A DNA stretch of 64,000 nucleotides from Bacteroidota bacterium (GTDB taxonomy: Bacteria > Bacteroidota > Bacteroidia > AKYH767-A > OLB10): assembly GCA_016714005.1 (NCBI GenBank), contig JADJOA010000009.1, forward strand, positions 124,001 to 188,000, written 5' to 3'. The notes under the pieces were generated by a model that was not told where the DNA came from, did not search any database, and saw only the letters and a program-made list of their open reading frames with translations. A program made the translations under genes and the position numbers. Below, in pieces: positions 1-10,729 of the stretch. Numbering within the stretch: position 1 is the first letter of the stretch; every line of letters begins with the position of its first letter.

Positions 1-1034
1 TCTGTAAAACCACTCTTCTTTACAGAATCTAAAATCTCTACCATTGTCTCTAAAGATTTTTTAGGATTGGTAGTAGAAATATAAATTTGGCTGTAGGGTG
101 ATGTAACTGCACTTCGGTTGTAAGTTGCGGCAGGTGCATAGCTCAAACTGCGTTTTGTTCTTAACTCAACAAAAAAGCGGTCGTATAAAATATCAAATGC
201 CATGTCAGTCCATACGCCTTCATCGGTTGCAAGTGATGGCGCGCTCATAACTCCCATTAAATAATTTGTGGCAATATCGCGGTCAACAATCACTTCGCTG
301 CCTTTGGTTATTACCATTTTACTTTCGGCAGGTGCAGGTGTGCCTGCTCCCATTTTTGACAACGTTTCTTTAACCTTTGCAACCAAATCTGCCTCCTGCA
401 CGTTTCCAACCACAACCAGGTAGCAACGCGATTTACCTATTATTTTATTGTAATGATTTTTTACATCATCCAGTGTAATTCCTGATATAGATGTAACAGT
501 GCCTTGCGGAAGTTTGCCATAGTTGCGGTCCTTAAAAGTTTCTGTCATGGCAATTTGATTAAGCGCTCCATCAGGGCTTGCTTCTGTTTGCTTTGCATTA
601 CCTAAAGCTTTCTCTTTACTCAATTCAAATTCTTTACTATCAAAAGCAGGATTAAGAACGGCATCAGCAAACAAACTCCACGATTTATCCCAATAAGGTT
701 TAATACATGTCATACTCATGTTTGCATAATCTAAACCTGAACCGGCTTCAAAGTTAGCGCCAATTTTTTCGGCCTCATCATTAAACTTCAGTTTATCCAT
801 TGACTTTGTTCCACCGGATACAGCAAGGTTTAGTGCAATGTTTTCCAATCCCTCCTTTTCTTTTGAATAGTTGGCAGTACCGCCTTTAATAAAGAGGCGG
901 GCGCTTATAACATCTTTGCTAGTGGTGCGAAGTATCACTTTTAATCCGCCCACGTTAATTTCTTTAGCAGGCTGTGCAAAACATGCGGCACTTATGGTAA
1001 GCGCTGCTGCAATTGTATAAATGTATTTTTTCAT
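1..1034 (-). CDS. M16 family metallopeptidase, non-catalytic partner (3' end outside window)
   Basis: An uninterrupted reading frame runs from an ATG at 1034 off the left edge (about 344 codons visible). It opens with a lipid-free signal peptide (MKKYIYTIAAALTISAACFAQ), so the protein is exported. The sequence then follows the M16 (insulinase/pitrilysin) fold, but the zinc motif HxxEH expected near residue 55 is replaced by ENIALN, so no catalytic metal site is visible. In the family, such inactive subunits usually pair with an active one. The active-type gene lies 30 bp upstream on the same strand (1065-2442), so the two probably form one operon and a heteromeric periplasmic or outer-membrane protease. 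The substrate is unknown. Family assignment is firm; the role as inactive partner is inferred. Confidence 0.85.
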   Translation of the reverse strand, partial: MKKYIYTIAAALTISAACFAQPAKEINVGGLKVILRTTSKDVISARLFIKGGTANYSKEKEGLENIALNLAVSGGTKSMDKLKFNDEAEKIGANFEAGSGLDYANMSMTCIKPYWDKSWSLFADAVLNPAFDSKEFELSKEKALGNAKQTEASPDGALNQIAMTETFKDRNYGKLPQGTVTSISGITLDDVKNHYNKIIGKSRCYLVVVGNVQEADLVAKVKETLSKMGAGTPAPAESKMVITKGSEVIVDRDIATNYLMGVMSAPSLATDEGVWTDMAFDILYDRFFVELRTKRSLSYAPAATYNRSAVTSPYSQIYISTTNPKKSLETMVEILDSVKKSGFT

Positions 1035-1064
1035 TTTATCCTTTTTTAATAATTACAATTAAAA

Positions 1065-2442
1065 TTACTTAACTGCTATGTCTTCAAACTTTTCCACCTT
1101 TAGCATCTCTTTCATTTTTGGAGATAGCAACAAACCCGAAACAGAATTTTTACCTTTGATGTATTTGCGTACATAATCCTGAATATCCTTGCGTGTAACC
1201 TTGTTTAAGTTGTCAATGTAATTGGTATAATAATCAATAGTGGCTGATGCCCACCAAAAAGTTACGGTATGTACATAGGCACTTGTTTTTTCTTTACCGT
1301 AAACATCTTGAATTGATAATTGTCTTTTTGCAGTTTCCAATTGCTCATCGGTAAAGTAATCATCTGCATCAAACATATCAACCTGTTTTAAAAACTCAGC
1401 ATATCCCTCACGTACCTTACCTGGGTTTAAAACTAAAAATGCCTGAATGGGTCCTGTGTATTTACAGGTTTGGTAACCAATTTGTGTTTGCAATGCCAAG
1501 CCGCCATCAACCATAGCCTGCTGAAATTTACTTGATGTTAATCCTAAAACAGTAGAGAACACATCAGCAGCATACGTTGCTTTTAAATCATTGCGTGTAT
1601 CGGGTCCGTGCCAACCTACTGTCATAATAGGTACGCGAGCGTTTTCGCTATTGGCAATAAATTTTTTATTTTCTGTTAATGGCGAAAATTCAGGTATAGG
1701 CCATTTTACAAACGGATCAAAGTCGCAGGGTTGCCAATCACCAAATAATTTTTCAACTTGTTTATAAACCTCATCATGTTTTACATCGCCTGCAACCACA
1801 AGTATTGAATTGTTTGGATAATAATACTTCTGTTGTATCACCCGCATTTTTCGGGAGTGGCTGTTAATATTACATCATGTATGCCAATCGCATTTTTACG
1901 AGTGTATAAATCTCCCACATATTTCTGTTAAACTGTTGTATAAGCACAAACGTTGGGCTTGACTCTGCACGCTGAAATTCTCCATCCACCACAGGATTTT
2001 CGTTTTTCATCTCTTGCTCTAAAAACAATGGATACCGTATGGCATTATTCATAAACTCCAAACCTTCGGGTAACAATTTACTTGATAGAGTAAAAAAATA
2101 ATTTACACGTTCATCGCTTGTGGTTCCGTTAAAAGAAATACCAAGTTCATTTATTCTCTCTAAAAATTTTTCCTGAGATGGGATAGCTTTGTTTGCTTTA
2201 AAAAACATATGCTCATATAAATGAGATAGCCCGTTGTAGGCAGAATCTTCGGTATAAGAACCGTTACGTACACAAATTTCTACAGTGGCTAGGGGTACGG
2301 AGGGATCTTCAATAACTAATATCTCCAAACCGTTTTTAAGTTTGGTCATGTGAAAGTTTGCCGGAAGTTTTGTTTGAGCCACCGACAAAACCGGTACTGC
2401 AAATAATGCAAGTCCGGCTGCTATTTTCTTGAGTAAAATCAT
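1065..2442 (-). CDS. M16 family zinc metallopeptidase, catalytic subunit (broken by two indels)
   Basis: The reconstructed protein is about 455 residues. I place the start at the ATG at 2442, because a signal peptide (MILLKKIAAGLALFAVPVLSVAQ) follows it; a longer ORF starting at 2514 would put 24 odd residues ahead of the signal. The zinc motif HLYEH is present in GLSHLYEHMFFK, with the downstream glutamate region (EFQRAESSP), so this is the active M16 type. The frame breaks twice between 1847 and 1920. One base is missing near TATACACTCG and one A is missing in the GAAAAATG run. Restoring both gives the usual family text IHDVILTATPEKMRVIQQ. It lies just upstream of the inactive M16 partner. 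The breaks look like sequencing indels, not decay, because both halves are well conserved. Confidence 0.88.
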
Positions 2443-2611
2443 AATTAATTTTTGTTGAGGTGGCGAATGTAATAATAGCAGTTTATCGGGCAATAAATAA
2501 AAAGTTAAATGCAAAACTGCGTTGTGTATAAGGTGATGGAAGAAAGAATAATTAATGCCTAACGACTATACACTTACCTTAAACTAATTTGGGCAGGCAA
2601 AAAGAACGTAA

Positions 2612-4144
2612 TTAAAATGGTTCATCATCAGGCAAATCATTCATTCTGCTGCCCAGCGTTTTTCTTTCTATATCAACATTAGGGTTTCCGTAGCCTATTG
2701 AAACATTATGGTCATCAACAAATTCAAAACTATCTATGTCTGTAAACTTTGTAAACTGACCAATAAACTTAAGGTTAACACTTTTGAGTGAGCCCTGCCT
2801 GTTTTTTGCAACAATAATTTCTGCCTGCCCTCTTGTATCTCCACCTTCCTCATTTTCTGTTAAGCCATAATATTCCGGACGGTATATAAACATTACCATG
2901 TCGGCATCTTGCTCAATAGCTCCCGATTCACGCAAATCACTTAACTGTGGCTTTTTGGTTCCACCACGTTTTTCAACCTCGCGGCTCAATTGCGATAAAC
3001 AAATAATTGGCACTTCTAATTCTTTGGCAATTGCTTTTAATGAGCGCGATATGGTACTGATCTCCTGTTCGCGGTTACCACTATCATTACCCGCAGTCAT
3101 CAATTGCAGGTAATCAATAATTATCATCTCTACTTTTTTCTCTGCAACAAGTCTGCGGCATTTGGCACGCAACTCAAAAATAGAAAGCGCGGGTGTATCA
3201 TCAATATATAGAGGCGCACTTGTGAGCGGAACAATTTTAGCATTGAGTTGTTCCCATTCGTGGTGTGCAAGTTGCCCCCTACGTAAAGCTTCGCTTGTAA
3301 TTTCTGTTTCTGCACTTATCAAACGGTTTACCAACTGTACGCTTGACATTTCGAGTGAGAAAAAAGCAACAGGCCGTTTAAATTGTCCAGCTGCATTCCG
3401 CGCGAGATAAAGTGTGAAAGCGGTTTTACCCATCCCTGGCCTGGCTGCAATAATTATCAAATCACTTTTTTGCCACCCAGCACTTACACGATCTAATTCT
3501 GTAAATCCGCTGGGCACGCCCGTAACACCACCTTCCTGCTTGCTTGCAATTTCTATTTCCTTAATGGCTTTAGAAATTAAAGCATGCATGTCTTCGTAAT
3601 TGCGTCTTATGTTTCCTTCGGCTATGGCAAAAAGATTTTTTCTGCATTATCCAAAAGATTCAATACATCACTTGTCTCTTCGTAAGCTTCTTTAATGGTA
3701 TCGTTTGAAATACGAATTAGCTCGCGCTGAATATACTTCTGCAGAATAATACGTGCATGGTATTCAATATTGGCAGCAGATGCAACACGGTTGGTTAATG
3801 AAGTAATGTAATATGGGCCGCCAACAATTTCTAACTCACCGCTTTTTTTTAAGTGCATGCGTTACCGTTAAAATATCAATAGGCTCGGCTTTATGGAAAA
3901 GCTCATGTATTACGCGAAAAATTTTCGAGTGTGCATCTTTATAAAAACATTCGGGATGTAAAACATCTATTACCGCTGTAAGTGCATTACGCTCAAGCAT
4001 AAGCGCACCTAATACCGCTTCTTCTAAATCTACAGCTTGTGGTGGCACCTTGCCCAGTCCTGCTGAAATTTGTTGTGTTATCTGCGACTTGGAAGGTGCT
4101 GTTCTCCTCTTACTCGCTCTTGTGTTATCTTCCTGCTCCATCAT
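2612..4144 (-). CDS. dnaB: Replicative DNA helicase DnaB (broken by two indels)
   Basis: DnaB is the hexameric 5'-3' helicase that unwinds the replication fork. The N-terminal domain (PPQAVDLEEAVLGALMLE, about residues 35-130) is followed by the RecA-like helicase domain with Walker A ARPGMGKTAF, the conserved FFSLEMS, Walker B IIIDYLQLM, and the arginine-finger region SQLSREVEKR. Full length after repair is about 510 residues, normal for the family, with no intein. It is split into three frames: one extra A in the poly-A run coding LKKSGEL near 3842-3850, and a second slip in the poly-T/A stretch near 3640 (NAEKIF/AIAEGN). Both are homopolymer positions. dnaB is essential, so these are almost certainly sequencing errors. 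The start at 4144 gives a short charged N-terminal extension. Confidence 0.95.
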
Positions 4145-4331
4145 GGTGCAATATTACGCACTTGAAATGTAGCTTGAGTTAAAAATAATTATCTATAATT
4201 TTCAACATGGTTTATCAACAAAAAAACTGAAAAGTATTTTTTGATAATTGAAGAAAAATATTCACGAAAAAATTATTACGATTAAGAGCAAGAGATTATT
4301 GTTAAAAATAATTCATGCACTTGACAAATAA

Positions 4332-4373
4332 AAAACTGCCGGTAAGATTTAGAAAAACCCTACCGGCAGTTTT
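4332..4373 (-). terminator. Intrinsic terminator, 13-bp perfect stem
   Basis: AAAACTGCCGGTA at 4332-4344 is the exact reverse complement of TACCGGCAGTTTT at 4361-4373, with a 16-nt loop. On the minus strand the stem is followed by a T-rich tail (from the A run at 4328-4335). It sits just past the 3' end of the DUF4394 gene (stop at 4388) and would end its transcript before dnaB. The 4145-4387 gap is otherwise AT-rich with no other feature that I can see. Confidence 0.8.
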
Positions 4374-4387
4374 AATTCACAAAACTA

Positions 4388-7163
4388 TTACCTTACCAAA
4401 AACTTAATTGTTTGCGATTTATTATTGTCAGTATACAAATTCAGAAAGTAAATGCCTGCTTTAAGATCAGTAGCATTCCAACTTATTTGATGATTACCAC
4501 CATTGTAAGTTTGCTGTGTAATTACCTTCAATTCTCTTCCGCTGATATCACTAACATTAATTTTTATGTTTTCGCCATCAATAGCAGAAAAGGAAATACG
4601 AGTTGCCTCATTTACCGGATTAGGAAATAACCGGATGTTATTTTCAGGTTCATATATAGAATTGGACGCCATTCTTTCTTCAGTGTTAGTTCGCATCATG
4701 TTAACAGCAGTTGGAAAAAGTGCAATATCTCTTACTGCAACTCCAAATCCTATTTTACCAATAATATTGGCCGCACCTGTAGCTAAATTAAGAGAATAAA
4801 AATCATCAAAATTAGATGAGCCAGTATTGGCTGATAAGTAAGCAGAGTTTGAAGAACTTGACATATCATAATAAATATCCATATCGGCAGTAGCATCGGC
4901 TCCGTTTAAAACAATACCTGATGAGCCCACTGTGTTTAATGTACCATTATTTGGAGGAATTTGTGTTGCAAGTATATTTAAAGAATTATCATAATCGTAT
5001 AATGTAGTAGTTGTGCTTCCGGAAAAACTGTTGGTGTAAGCAATTGCACCAATGGTGGGGTCAACACCAAAATTAATATCACTGCCAGCGTAGGCAAGGT
5101 TGGCATCAGTAGCAGCTATGGCACCGGTTGTTGGTATAAGTCTATAATTAGCATTGTTGGCACCAACAACTCTTATTCGGTCAACAGTAGGGTTAAAATC
5201 AAAACCAATATCACCAGTTCCTAAAGCAAGCACAACAGGTGTTGAGTTTACAACGGTGGCTAGGCCAGTTTGCCTGTTTATTGTATAGAGTTGCGATTCA
5301 CCATTGGTTGAGTTGTATCCTAAACCATACAATAATTTATTAGCCGGGCGAAAATCCATGCCTACCAAAGATTGACCAACTGTTAAACCTGTAACAGGAA
5401 CGGCAGCTCTTATTATGGTTGGAACATCAGAATCAAATCCTACAAGAAAGTTTGATGATGTATGCGCATATACAAGTTCTCCGGTATAAGTGGATGGTAT
5501 TGTCCTGTTTATAAAAACAGAAATATCTCTTACAGCAATTCCATAACCTATTCCGCCAACTAACAAAGCTGCGCCTGTTGAAAGATTCATTGTATAAAAA
5601 CCATCATTAGCGGAAGCGCCTGTATTTGCAGATATAAATGCAATATTGGTTAATGAGTTTGTATTGAAAGCAATATCCATATCGCTTGAAGGATCGGCAA
5701 GGTTTACTGATATGCCGGATGAACCAATTGTATTTAATGTACCGTTGTTAGGAGGAATTTGAGTGGCAAGAATATTTAAAGAATCATCGTAAACATATAG
5801 TATGGTAGAAGTGGAAGCTATATAACTATTGGTGTAAGCAACAGTTCCTACCGATGGGTCAGTACCTGCATTAGGATCGCCTGCTGCATAATTCTGATTA
5901 AGGTCGGTGGCGGCTATGGCTCCCGTTGTAGGAACAAGGCGGTAATTGGCATTATTGCTGCTTGTAACCCTGATTCTGTCAACAGTGGGGTTGAAGTCGA
6001 AACTAACTTTACCTGTGCCTAAAGCAAGTATAACAGGAGAAGCATTAACAACTGTAGCGGCACCAGTGTTACGATTTATTGTATAAAGCTGCGATTCGTT
6101 GGTTGTAGAATTGTAACCAAGCGCATAAAGCTGACCTGTGTTAGGTCTTGAATCAAAACCTACAAGAGTTTGACCCACAGTTACTCCTGTAATAGGATAA
6201 GCCATACGAATTATTGATGGCAAATTAGAATCAAAACCAATGAGCATGTTCCCTGCTGTAATTGCGTAAACCCATTCACCGGTTATTTGAGAGGGTACAC
6301 TGCGGCTTATGTAGCATGCTATGTCCTGAACAGGCAAACCAATAGAACCGATAAGTGTTGCTGCTCCTGTAGTGAGATTCACAGAGTATAAATTGTCGTT
6401 GACATTACCGCTGGTGTTGGCTGCAAAAAAATGCCTGATTTGTTAATGTTGAAGGGTTGAAGAAAATGTCTAAGTCAGATGATGGATCTGTTAAGTCAAC
6501 CGAAATTGTTGATGAGCCAATAGTATTTAATGTGCCATTGTTCGGTGGAATTTGGGTAGCGAAAACGTTTAGTGAGTCATCATAGTCATAGAGTGTGGTT
6601 GAAGTTGCCGCAATGTAACTGTTGGTATAAGCCACAGTTCCAACAGAAGGATCAGATGCTGCATTAGGATCGCCTGTTGCGTAAGCGAGACTTAAATCGG
6701 TAGCGGCTATTGCACCCGTAGTAGGTACGAGCCTGAGGTTGGCATTGTTGCTGCCTGTAACCCTGATGCGATCTACAGTAGGATTAAAATCAAAACCTAC
6801 TTTTCCATTGCCTAATGCAAGAACAATGGGCGTTGCATTAACAACAGTAGCTACCGCAGTATTACGATTAATGATGTACAACTGTGCTTCGCCATTAGAC
6901 GAATTGTAACCTAAAGCATAGAGTTGACCGGTTTGTGGTCTGAAGTCCATGCCTACAAGAGATTGTCCGGCAGCAATTCCTGTAATTGCAATATTTTGCA
7001 CAATTAAAGAAGGGCTTGAAACATTAAAGCCAACAAGGTTACCATTAGATAATGCATAAATAGCTTGTGCATTTGTTTGCGATGCAGATACCAAGAATGC
7101 AGCGGTGAGCAATAAATTCCTTATTGAACCACTGGCGTAACGGAGGTGTTTTGTTTTGATCAT
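4388..7163 (-). CDS. T9SS-exported protein with three tandem DUF4394 domains
   Basis: The reconstructed protein is about 925 residues: a signal peptide (ends SASQTNAQA), three DUF4394 domains of about 270-300 residues each, and a C-terminal type A sorting domain (FPNPVNEATRISF ... GIYFLNLYTDN) that directs export through the type IX secretion system. Each DUF4394 copy carries the same signatures: LVGxDxRP, LYALGYNS, FDFNPTVDRIRV, the TGAIAATD block, and QIPPNNGTLNT. Enzymatic activity is not known for DUF4394. It is probably a beta-propeller-like surface or secreted protein. One T too many in the poly-T run near 6425-6435 splits the ORF; removing it restores FFAANTSGNVND. The copies are similar at DNA level, so internal duplication is evident. 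Confidence 0.85.
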
Positions 7164-7332
7164 AAATTTACGATTTGATTGTTAGAAAATGTTTGTTAGT
7201 ATTATCAATTAAAAAGTATCTACGCTAACAAAACAATCATGGATTTAGAAAAACTAAAAAAATCCAAAAAAACTAATAAAGGTGATGAAGGGCTATATCA
7301 AAAAGTCAATAGGCTACTCTAAAAAATTTGCA

Positions 7333-8106
7333 TTAGCAACCGCTTAAGCCTACTACCAACTCAAAGTCATGCTTAACCTTTTCTCCATTAGCATTCTCTG
7401 CAGGTAACCAATCGGGCATGTTGTTGATAGAGTCAATCAATATTTTATCCATACTATCACTGCCAGATGAAACAGCGGTTTTTACATTGCATATTTTACC
7501 GCTTTCGTTAACAGTAAACGTGACACTGCCTTTTTGGAAAAGGGATGGTATGTTTTCTTTAACCTTGTTAATACCATTCTCCCACAGATAACTTTTTAAC
7601 GAATTGTCTTCATTGCTTTCGGCTGCCTTAAACTGTTGTTGTGCGCCCATAAAGACAGCATTTTTGTGAGGGGCTACTGTAAGTGTAGTGTGAATATTGC
7701 CATTTTCTTTAATTCCCTTAACAGGGTGTAAATATGTATAAGCTACATCAATAGTTATCTCATTGCCAATTTGAATACCGGAAAGTATTTCCTTTTGTTC
7801 ATCAGTAAGCATTTCATTTGTTCCTGCTGAAGTGGTAATATTACCATTACCAGTAAGGGTTATGTTTACAGAGACATAATCAGTAATCCAATTAACAGGA
7901 TATCCTTTTATAAAATCGCGTAAGAGCATAGCCTTCGAAATATCATCCTTTGTAACAGGCTTAACATACTTGCTGCGAACTTCGTAGAAAAAATTTTGAT
8001 TAACAGCATCTGTTTCTTTAGGTTTATAAGAAGCAAACTCAGTTTGACAAAAAGCAGCAGTAATATTTACTGCCAACAATAGTTTAACAAGAATAATTTT
8101 GTTCAT
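7333..8106 (-). CDS. Secreted protein with TonB C-terminal-like domain
   Basis: An intact frame of about 257 residues starts at the ATG at 8106. The longer ORF start at 8166 puts 20 unlikely residues before the signal peptide MNKIILVKLLLAVNITAAFCQ. The last 90 residues resemble the TonB C-terminal domain of Bacteroidota energy-transducer proteins (VTFTVNESGKICNVKTAVSSG ... DSINNMPDWLPAENANGEKV). No N-terminal membrane anchor and no proline-rich linker are visible, so it is not a classical TonB. It may be a periplasmic protein that uses the fold for protein binding. The middle region is not recognised. No operon partner is obvious. Confidence 0.6.
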   Translation of the reverse strand: MNKIILVKLLLAVNITAAFCQTEFASYKPKETDAVNQNFFYEVRSKYVKPVTKDDISKAMLLRDFIKGYPVNWITDYVSVNITLTGNGNITTSAGTNEMLTDEQKEILSGIQIGNEITIDVAYTYLHPVKGIKENGNIHTTLTVAPHKNAVFMGAQQQFKAAESNEDNSLKSYLWENGINKVKENIPSLFQKGSVTFTVNESGKICNVKTAVSSGSDSMDKILIDSINNMPDWLPAENANGEKVKHDFELVVGLSGC

Positions 8107-8187
8107 GACTCTTTGTTTTAACAAATCAAAAATATAAACTTTATTGTTTAAATGTAGTATTGCCAAACAAATTCATAATTAAATTAA

Positions 8188-9153
8188 CTACCAAACCTTA
8201 CCAGTAACCAAATAATTTTTTACATAGTCCTCTACCCCATCTTCAAGCGAATAAAAATCTTTAGAGTAACCAATGGATTTTAATTTACTCATATCTGCTT
8301 CGGTAAAGTACTGATACTTGTCCCGGATATCAGCGGGCATATCTACAAATTCAATGTTTGGCACTTTTTGTTGCGCTTTAAAAGTTGCCGATGCCAAATC
8401 GTAAAAGCTTCGGGCTTTACCTGTACCTAAATTATAGATGCCTGAATTTTTGCGATGGTGCATTAAAAAGTAGCATACGTTTACCAAATCTTTTACATAA
8501 ATAAAATCGCGCAATTGCCAGCCATCTTTGTATTGTGGATTGTGAGATTTAAATAGTTTTATTTTTCCTGTGCCAACACTTTGGTTGTAGCCATGAAAAA
8601 TAACGGATGCCATACGTGCCTTATGATATTCATTAGGACCATATACATTAAAGAATTTGAGCCCAGCCCAAAAGTAAGGTTTCTTTTCCTGTGTAAGCGC
8701 CCACTTATCAAACTCGTTTTTTGATTCGCCATAGGGATTAAGAGGCTTTAGTTTAAATGACAACTCATGATCATCTTTATAACCAAACTCCCCGTTGCCA
8801 TAAGTAGCCGCGCTGGATGCATATACCAAAGGCAAACCGTACTCAACGCATTTCATCCATACAGCCTGTGAGTAGCTTACATTCAGTTCATCAAAAATTT
8901 GTTTGTTAAATTCTGTTGTGTCGGTGCGGGCACCAATGTGAAAAATAAATTGGGTTAACCGGTGATTGTTGTCAAGCCAATTAACAAAATCTTTACGCTC
9001 CACTTTGGCAGTAAACTTTTTTCCTGAAAGATTTTTATCCTTTTCTGTATGACTGAAATCATCAACCAGAATTAAATCATTAAAACCTTCTTCGTTTAGT
9101 TTTGCAACTAAACAACTCCCAATAAATCCGGCTGCGCCTGTTACTACTATCAT
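8188..9153 (-). CDS. hldD: ADP-L-glycero-D-manno-heptose 6-epimerase
   Basis: HldD (RfaD) epimerises ADP-D-glycero-heptose to the L form, the last step in making the activated heptose of the LPS inner core. It is an intact frame of 321 residues, the usual family length. The NADP-binding Rossmann motif TGAAGFIGS is at the N-terminus. The SDR catalytic pair appears as YGESKNEFDKW (Y-x3-K), with ASSAATYG just before it and FFNVYGPNEYHK after it, all typical of HldD and not of generic epimerases. It follows mqnD by 3 bp on the same strand, so the two are co-transcribed. A second heptose gene, gmhB, lies at 47169, supporting a heptose-containing LPS. Confidence 0.93.
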   Translation of the reverse strand: MIVVTGAAGFIGSCLVAKLNEEGFNDLILVDDFSHTEKDKNLSGKKFTAKVERKDFVNWLDNNHRLTQFIFHIGARTDTTEFNKQIFDELNVSYSQAVWMKCVEYGLPLVYASSAATYGNGEFGYKDDHELSFKLKPLNPYGESKNEFDKWALTQEKKPYFWAGLKFFNVYGPNEYHKARMASVIFHGYNQSVGTGKIKLFKSHNPQYKDGWQLRDFIYVKDLVNVCYFLMHHRKNSGIYNLGTGKARSFYDLASATFKAQQKVPNIEFVDMPADIRDKYQYFTEADMSKLKSIGYSKDFYSLEDGVEDYVKNYLVTGKVW

Positions 9154-9156
9154 TTA

Positions 9157-9998
9157 TTAAACAGTTACTTTATTTTGTAAAAATATGTTGTTTACCTGTG
9201 GTAAAAGTTTTGCTTCAAAACCTTTTTGCAATAAATACTCAATGGTGGCTTTTCCGTCATCACCCATATTAACTGATGCATTGGTAACGTACAAATTAAT
9301 GTGCTGCATCATTACCTGTTCATCCATTTCCTGTGCATGTTGTTTTACATAAGGCATGGTTTGATTTTTATTTTCAAAAGCGTAATTAACACTTTGGGAA
9401 ATAAGTTTATCAATGGTATGTTTTACTTCTGAATGGAGCGATTGTTTAACAGCAATACACCCCAGCGGCAATGGTTTGTGTGTTTGCATATACCATTCCT
9501 CGCCTAAATCCAATATTTTATACAACCCTTGTTGCTCGTAAGTAAACCGGTTTTCGTGTATCAATAATCCTGCATCAGCGTTTCCTGTTATCACTGCATT
9601 TTCTATATCAGAAAAAATCATTTCTATTGTATTGCGTACTTCAGGATAAAAAATGGTGAGCAGCAAATTGGCTGTGGTATATTTTCCGGGTATGGCAATT
9701 TTAAGATGAGCAATATCATCAACCGTAAATTTATTTTAGAAACCAATAGCGGGCCACAGTTGTAACCTAACGCACTGCCAGCGTTTAGTATTTGATAATG
9801 CTGTGCAGCAAACGCAAAAGCATTTAAACTTAGCTTGGTTACATCAAGTTCTCCATTAAGCGCCATTTTGTTTAGCGCTTCAACATCGGCAATTACGGGA
9901 GTAAACTCAAAACCTTGTGTATTTAGCTTCCCGTTTACCAAAGCATTAAACATAAAGGTATCGTTGGGGCATGGAGAAAAACCGATTTTGATGTTCAT
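9157..9998 (-). CDS. mqnD: 1,4-dihydroxy-6-naphthoate synthase (futalosine menaquinone pathway; one indel)
   Basis: MqnD converts cyclic de-hypoxanthine futalosine to 1,4-dihydroxy-6-naphthoate in the futalosine route to menaquinone. The N-terminus MNIKIGFSPCPNDTFMFNAL is the family signature, followed by DVEALNKMALNGELDVTKLS. I chose the ATG at 9998; an upstream in-frame ATG at 10070 would add residues overlapping queE. The frame breaks near 9735 at a short T run. Adding one T gives KINLTVDDIAHLKIAIPGKY and joins the two halves, giving about 280 residues as expected. It is divergent from queE with about 65 bp between the starts, which must hold both promoters. Confidence 0.9.
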
Positions 9999-10062
9999 TA
10001 GTAATAATGTTTCTGATGCAAACTTAGGGAAATAAAAACTTCGCTTAATTTGCACTCCACCA

Positions 10063-10673
10063 ATGACCACAGCATTTACAAAACTACCTGTAATGGAACA
10101 TTTTTATACCATACAGGGCGAAGGTTACAACACTGGCAAGGCTGCATTTTTTATAAGGCTTGCAGGATGTGATGTGGGCTGTGTGTGGTGCGATGTAAAG
10201 GAAAGCTGGGATTCGGGTAAGCATACGTTAATGCATTTGGAAGATTTACTTTCTGAAGCAAAAAATGTAATGCAGAAAATATTGTGGTAACAGGTGGTGA
10301 GCCTTGCATGTACGATTTAACTAAGATAACTTCACTCCTAAAATTAAACGGTTTTACTGTTTGGTTAGAAACATCGGGTGCTTATCCCATCAAAGGCAAC
10401 TTTGACTGGATATGTTTATCGCCTAAAAAGTTTAAGAAACCATTAGAAGAAAACTTGGCTAATGCTGATGAGTTAAAAGTGGTGGTGTTTAATAAAAGTG
10501 ATTTTAAATGGGCAGAGGAGAATGCAGCTTTAACTAAGAAGGAATGCAAACTTTTTTTACAACCTGAATTTGATTCGTTTAAAAAGGTAATGCCTTTGAT
10601 GATTGATTACGTAAAACAAAATCAGCAATGGCGAATAGGATTGCAGACGCATAAGGTGATTGATGTGCCGTAG
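10063..10673 (+). CDS. queE: 7-carboxy-7-deazaguanine synthase QueE (one indel)
   Basis: QueE is a radical-SAM enzyme that makes the 7-deazapurine core used for queuosine in tRNA. The start MTTAFTKLPVMEHFYTIQGE and the cluster motif CDVGCVWC (C-x3-C-x2-C, residues about 36-43) bind the 4Fe-4S cluster and SAM. TGGEP follows in the second frame. The two halves overlap around 10270-10300, where a base slip joins KNxNAENIVVTGGEP. Total length of about 203 residues is normal for the Bacteroidota form. No other queuosine gene is in the window. It reads away from mqnD. Confidence 0.9.
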
Positions 10674-10729
10674 TTATACTCTTGTTTACCACTAAGGCAC
10701 TAAGAACAGGAAGTAACACTAAGATTTTA

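Noticed and set aside
2612..4144. Intein or split dnaB
   Set aside because: The three pieces join without inserted sequence at homopolymer runs; no intein motifs are present.
10063..10673. QueE as two separate genes
   Set aside because: The radical-SAM motif and the TGGEP block belong to one domain and are separated only by a base slip.
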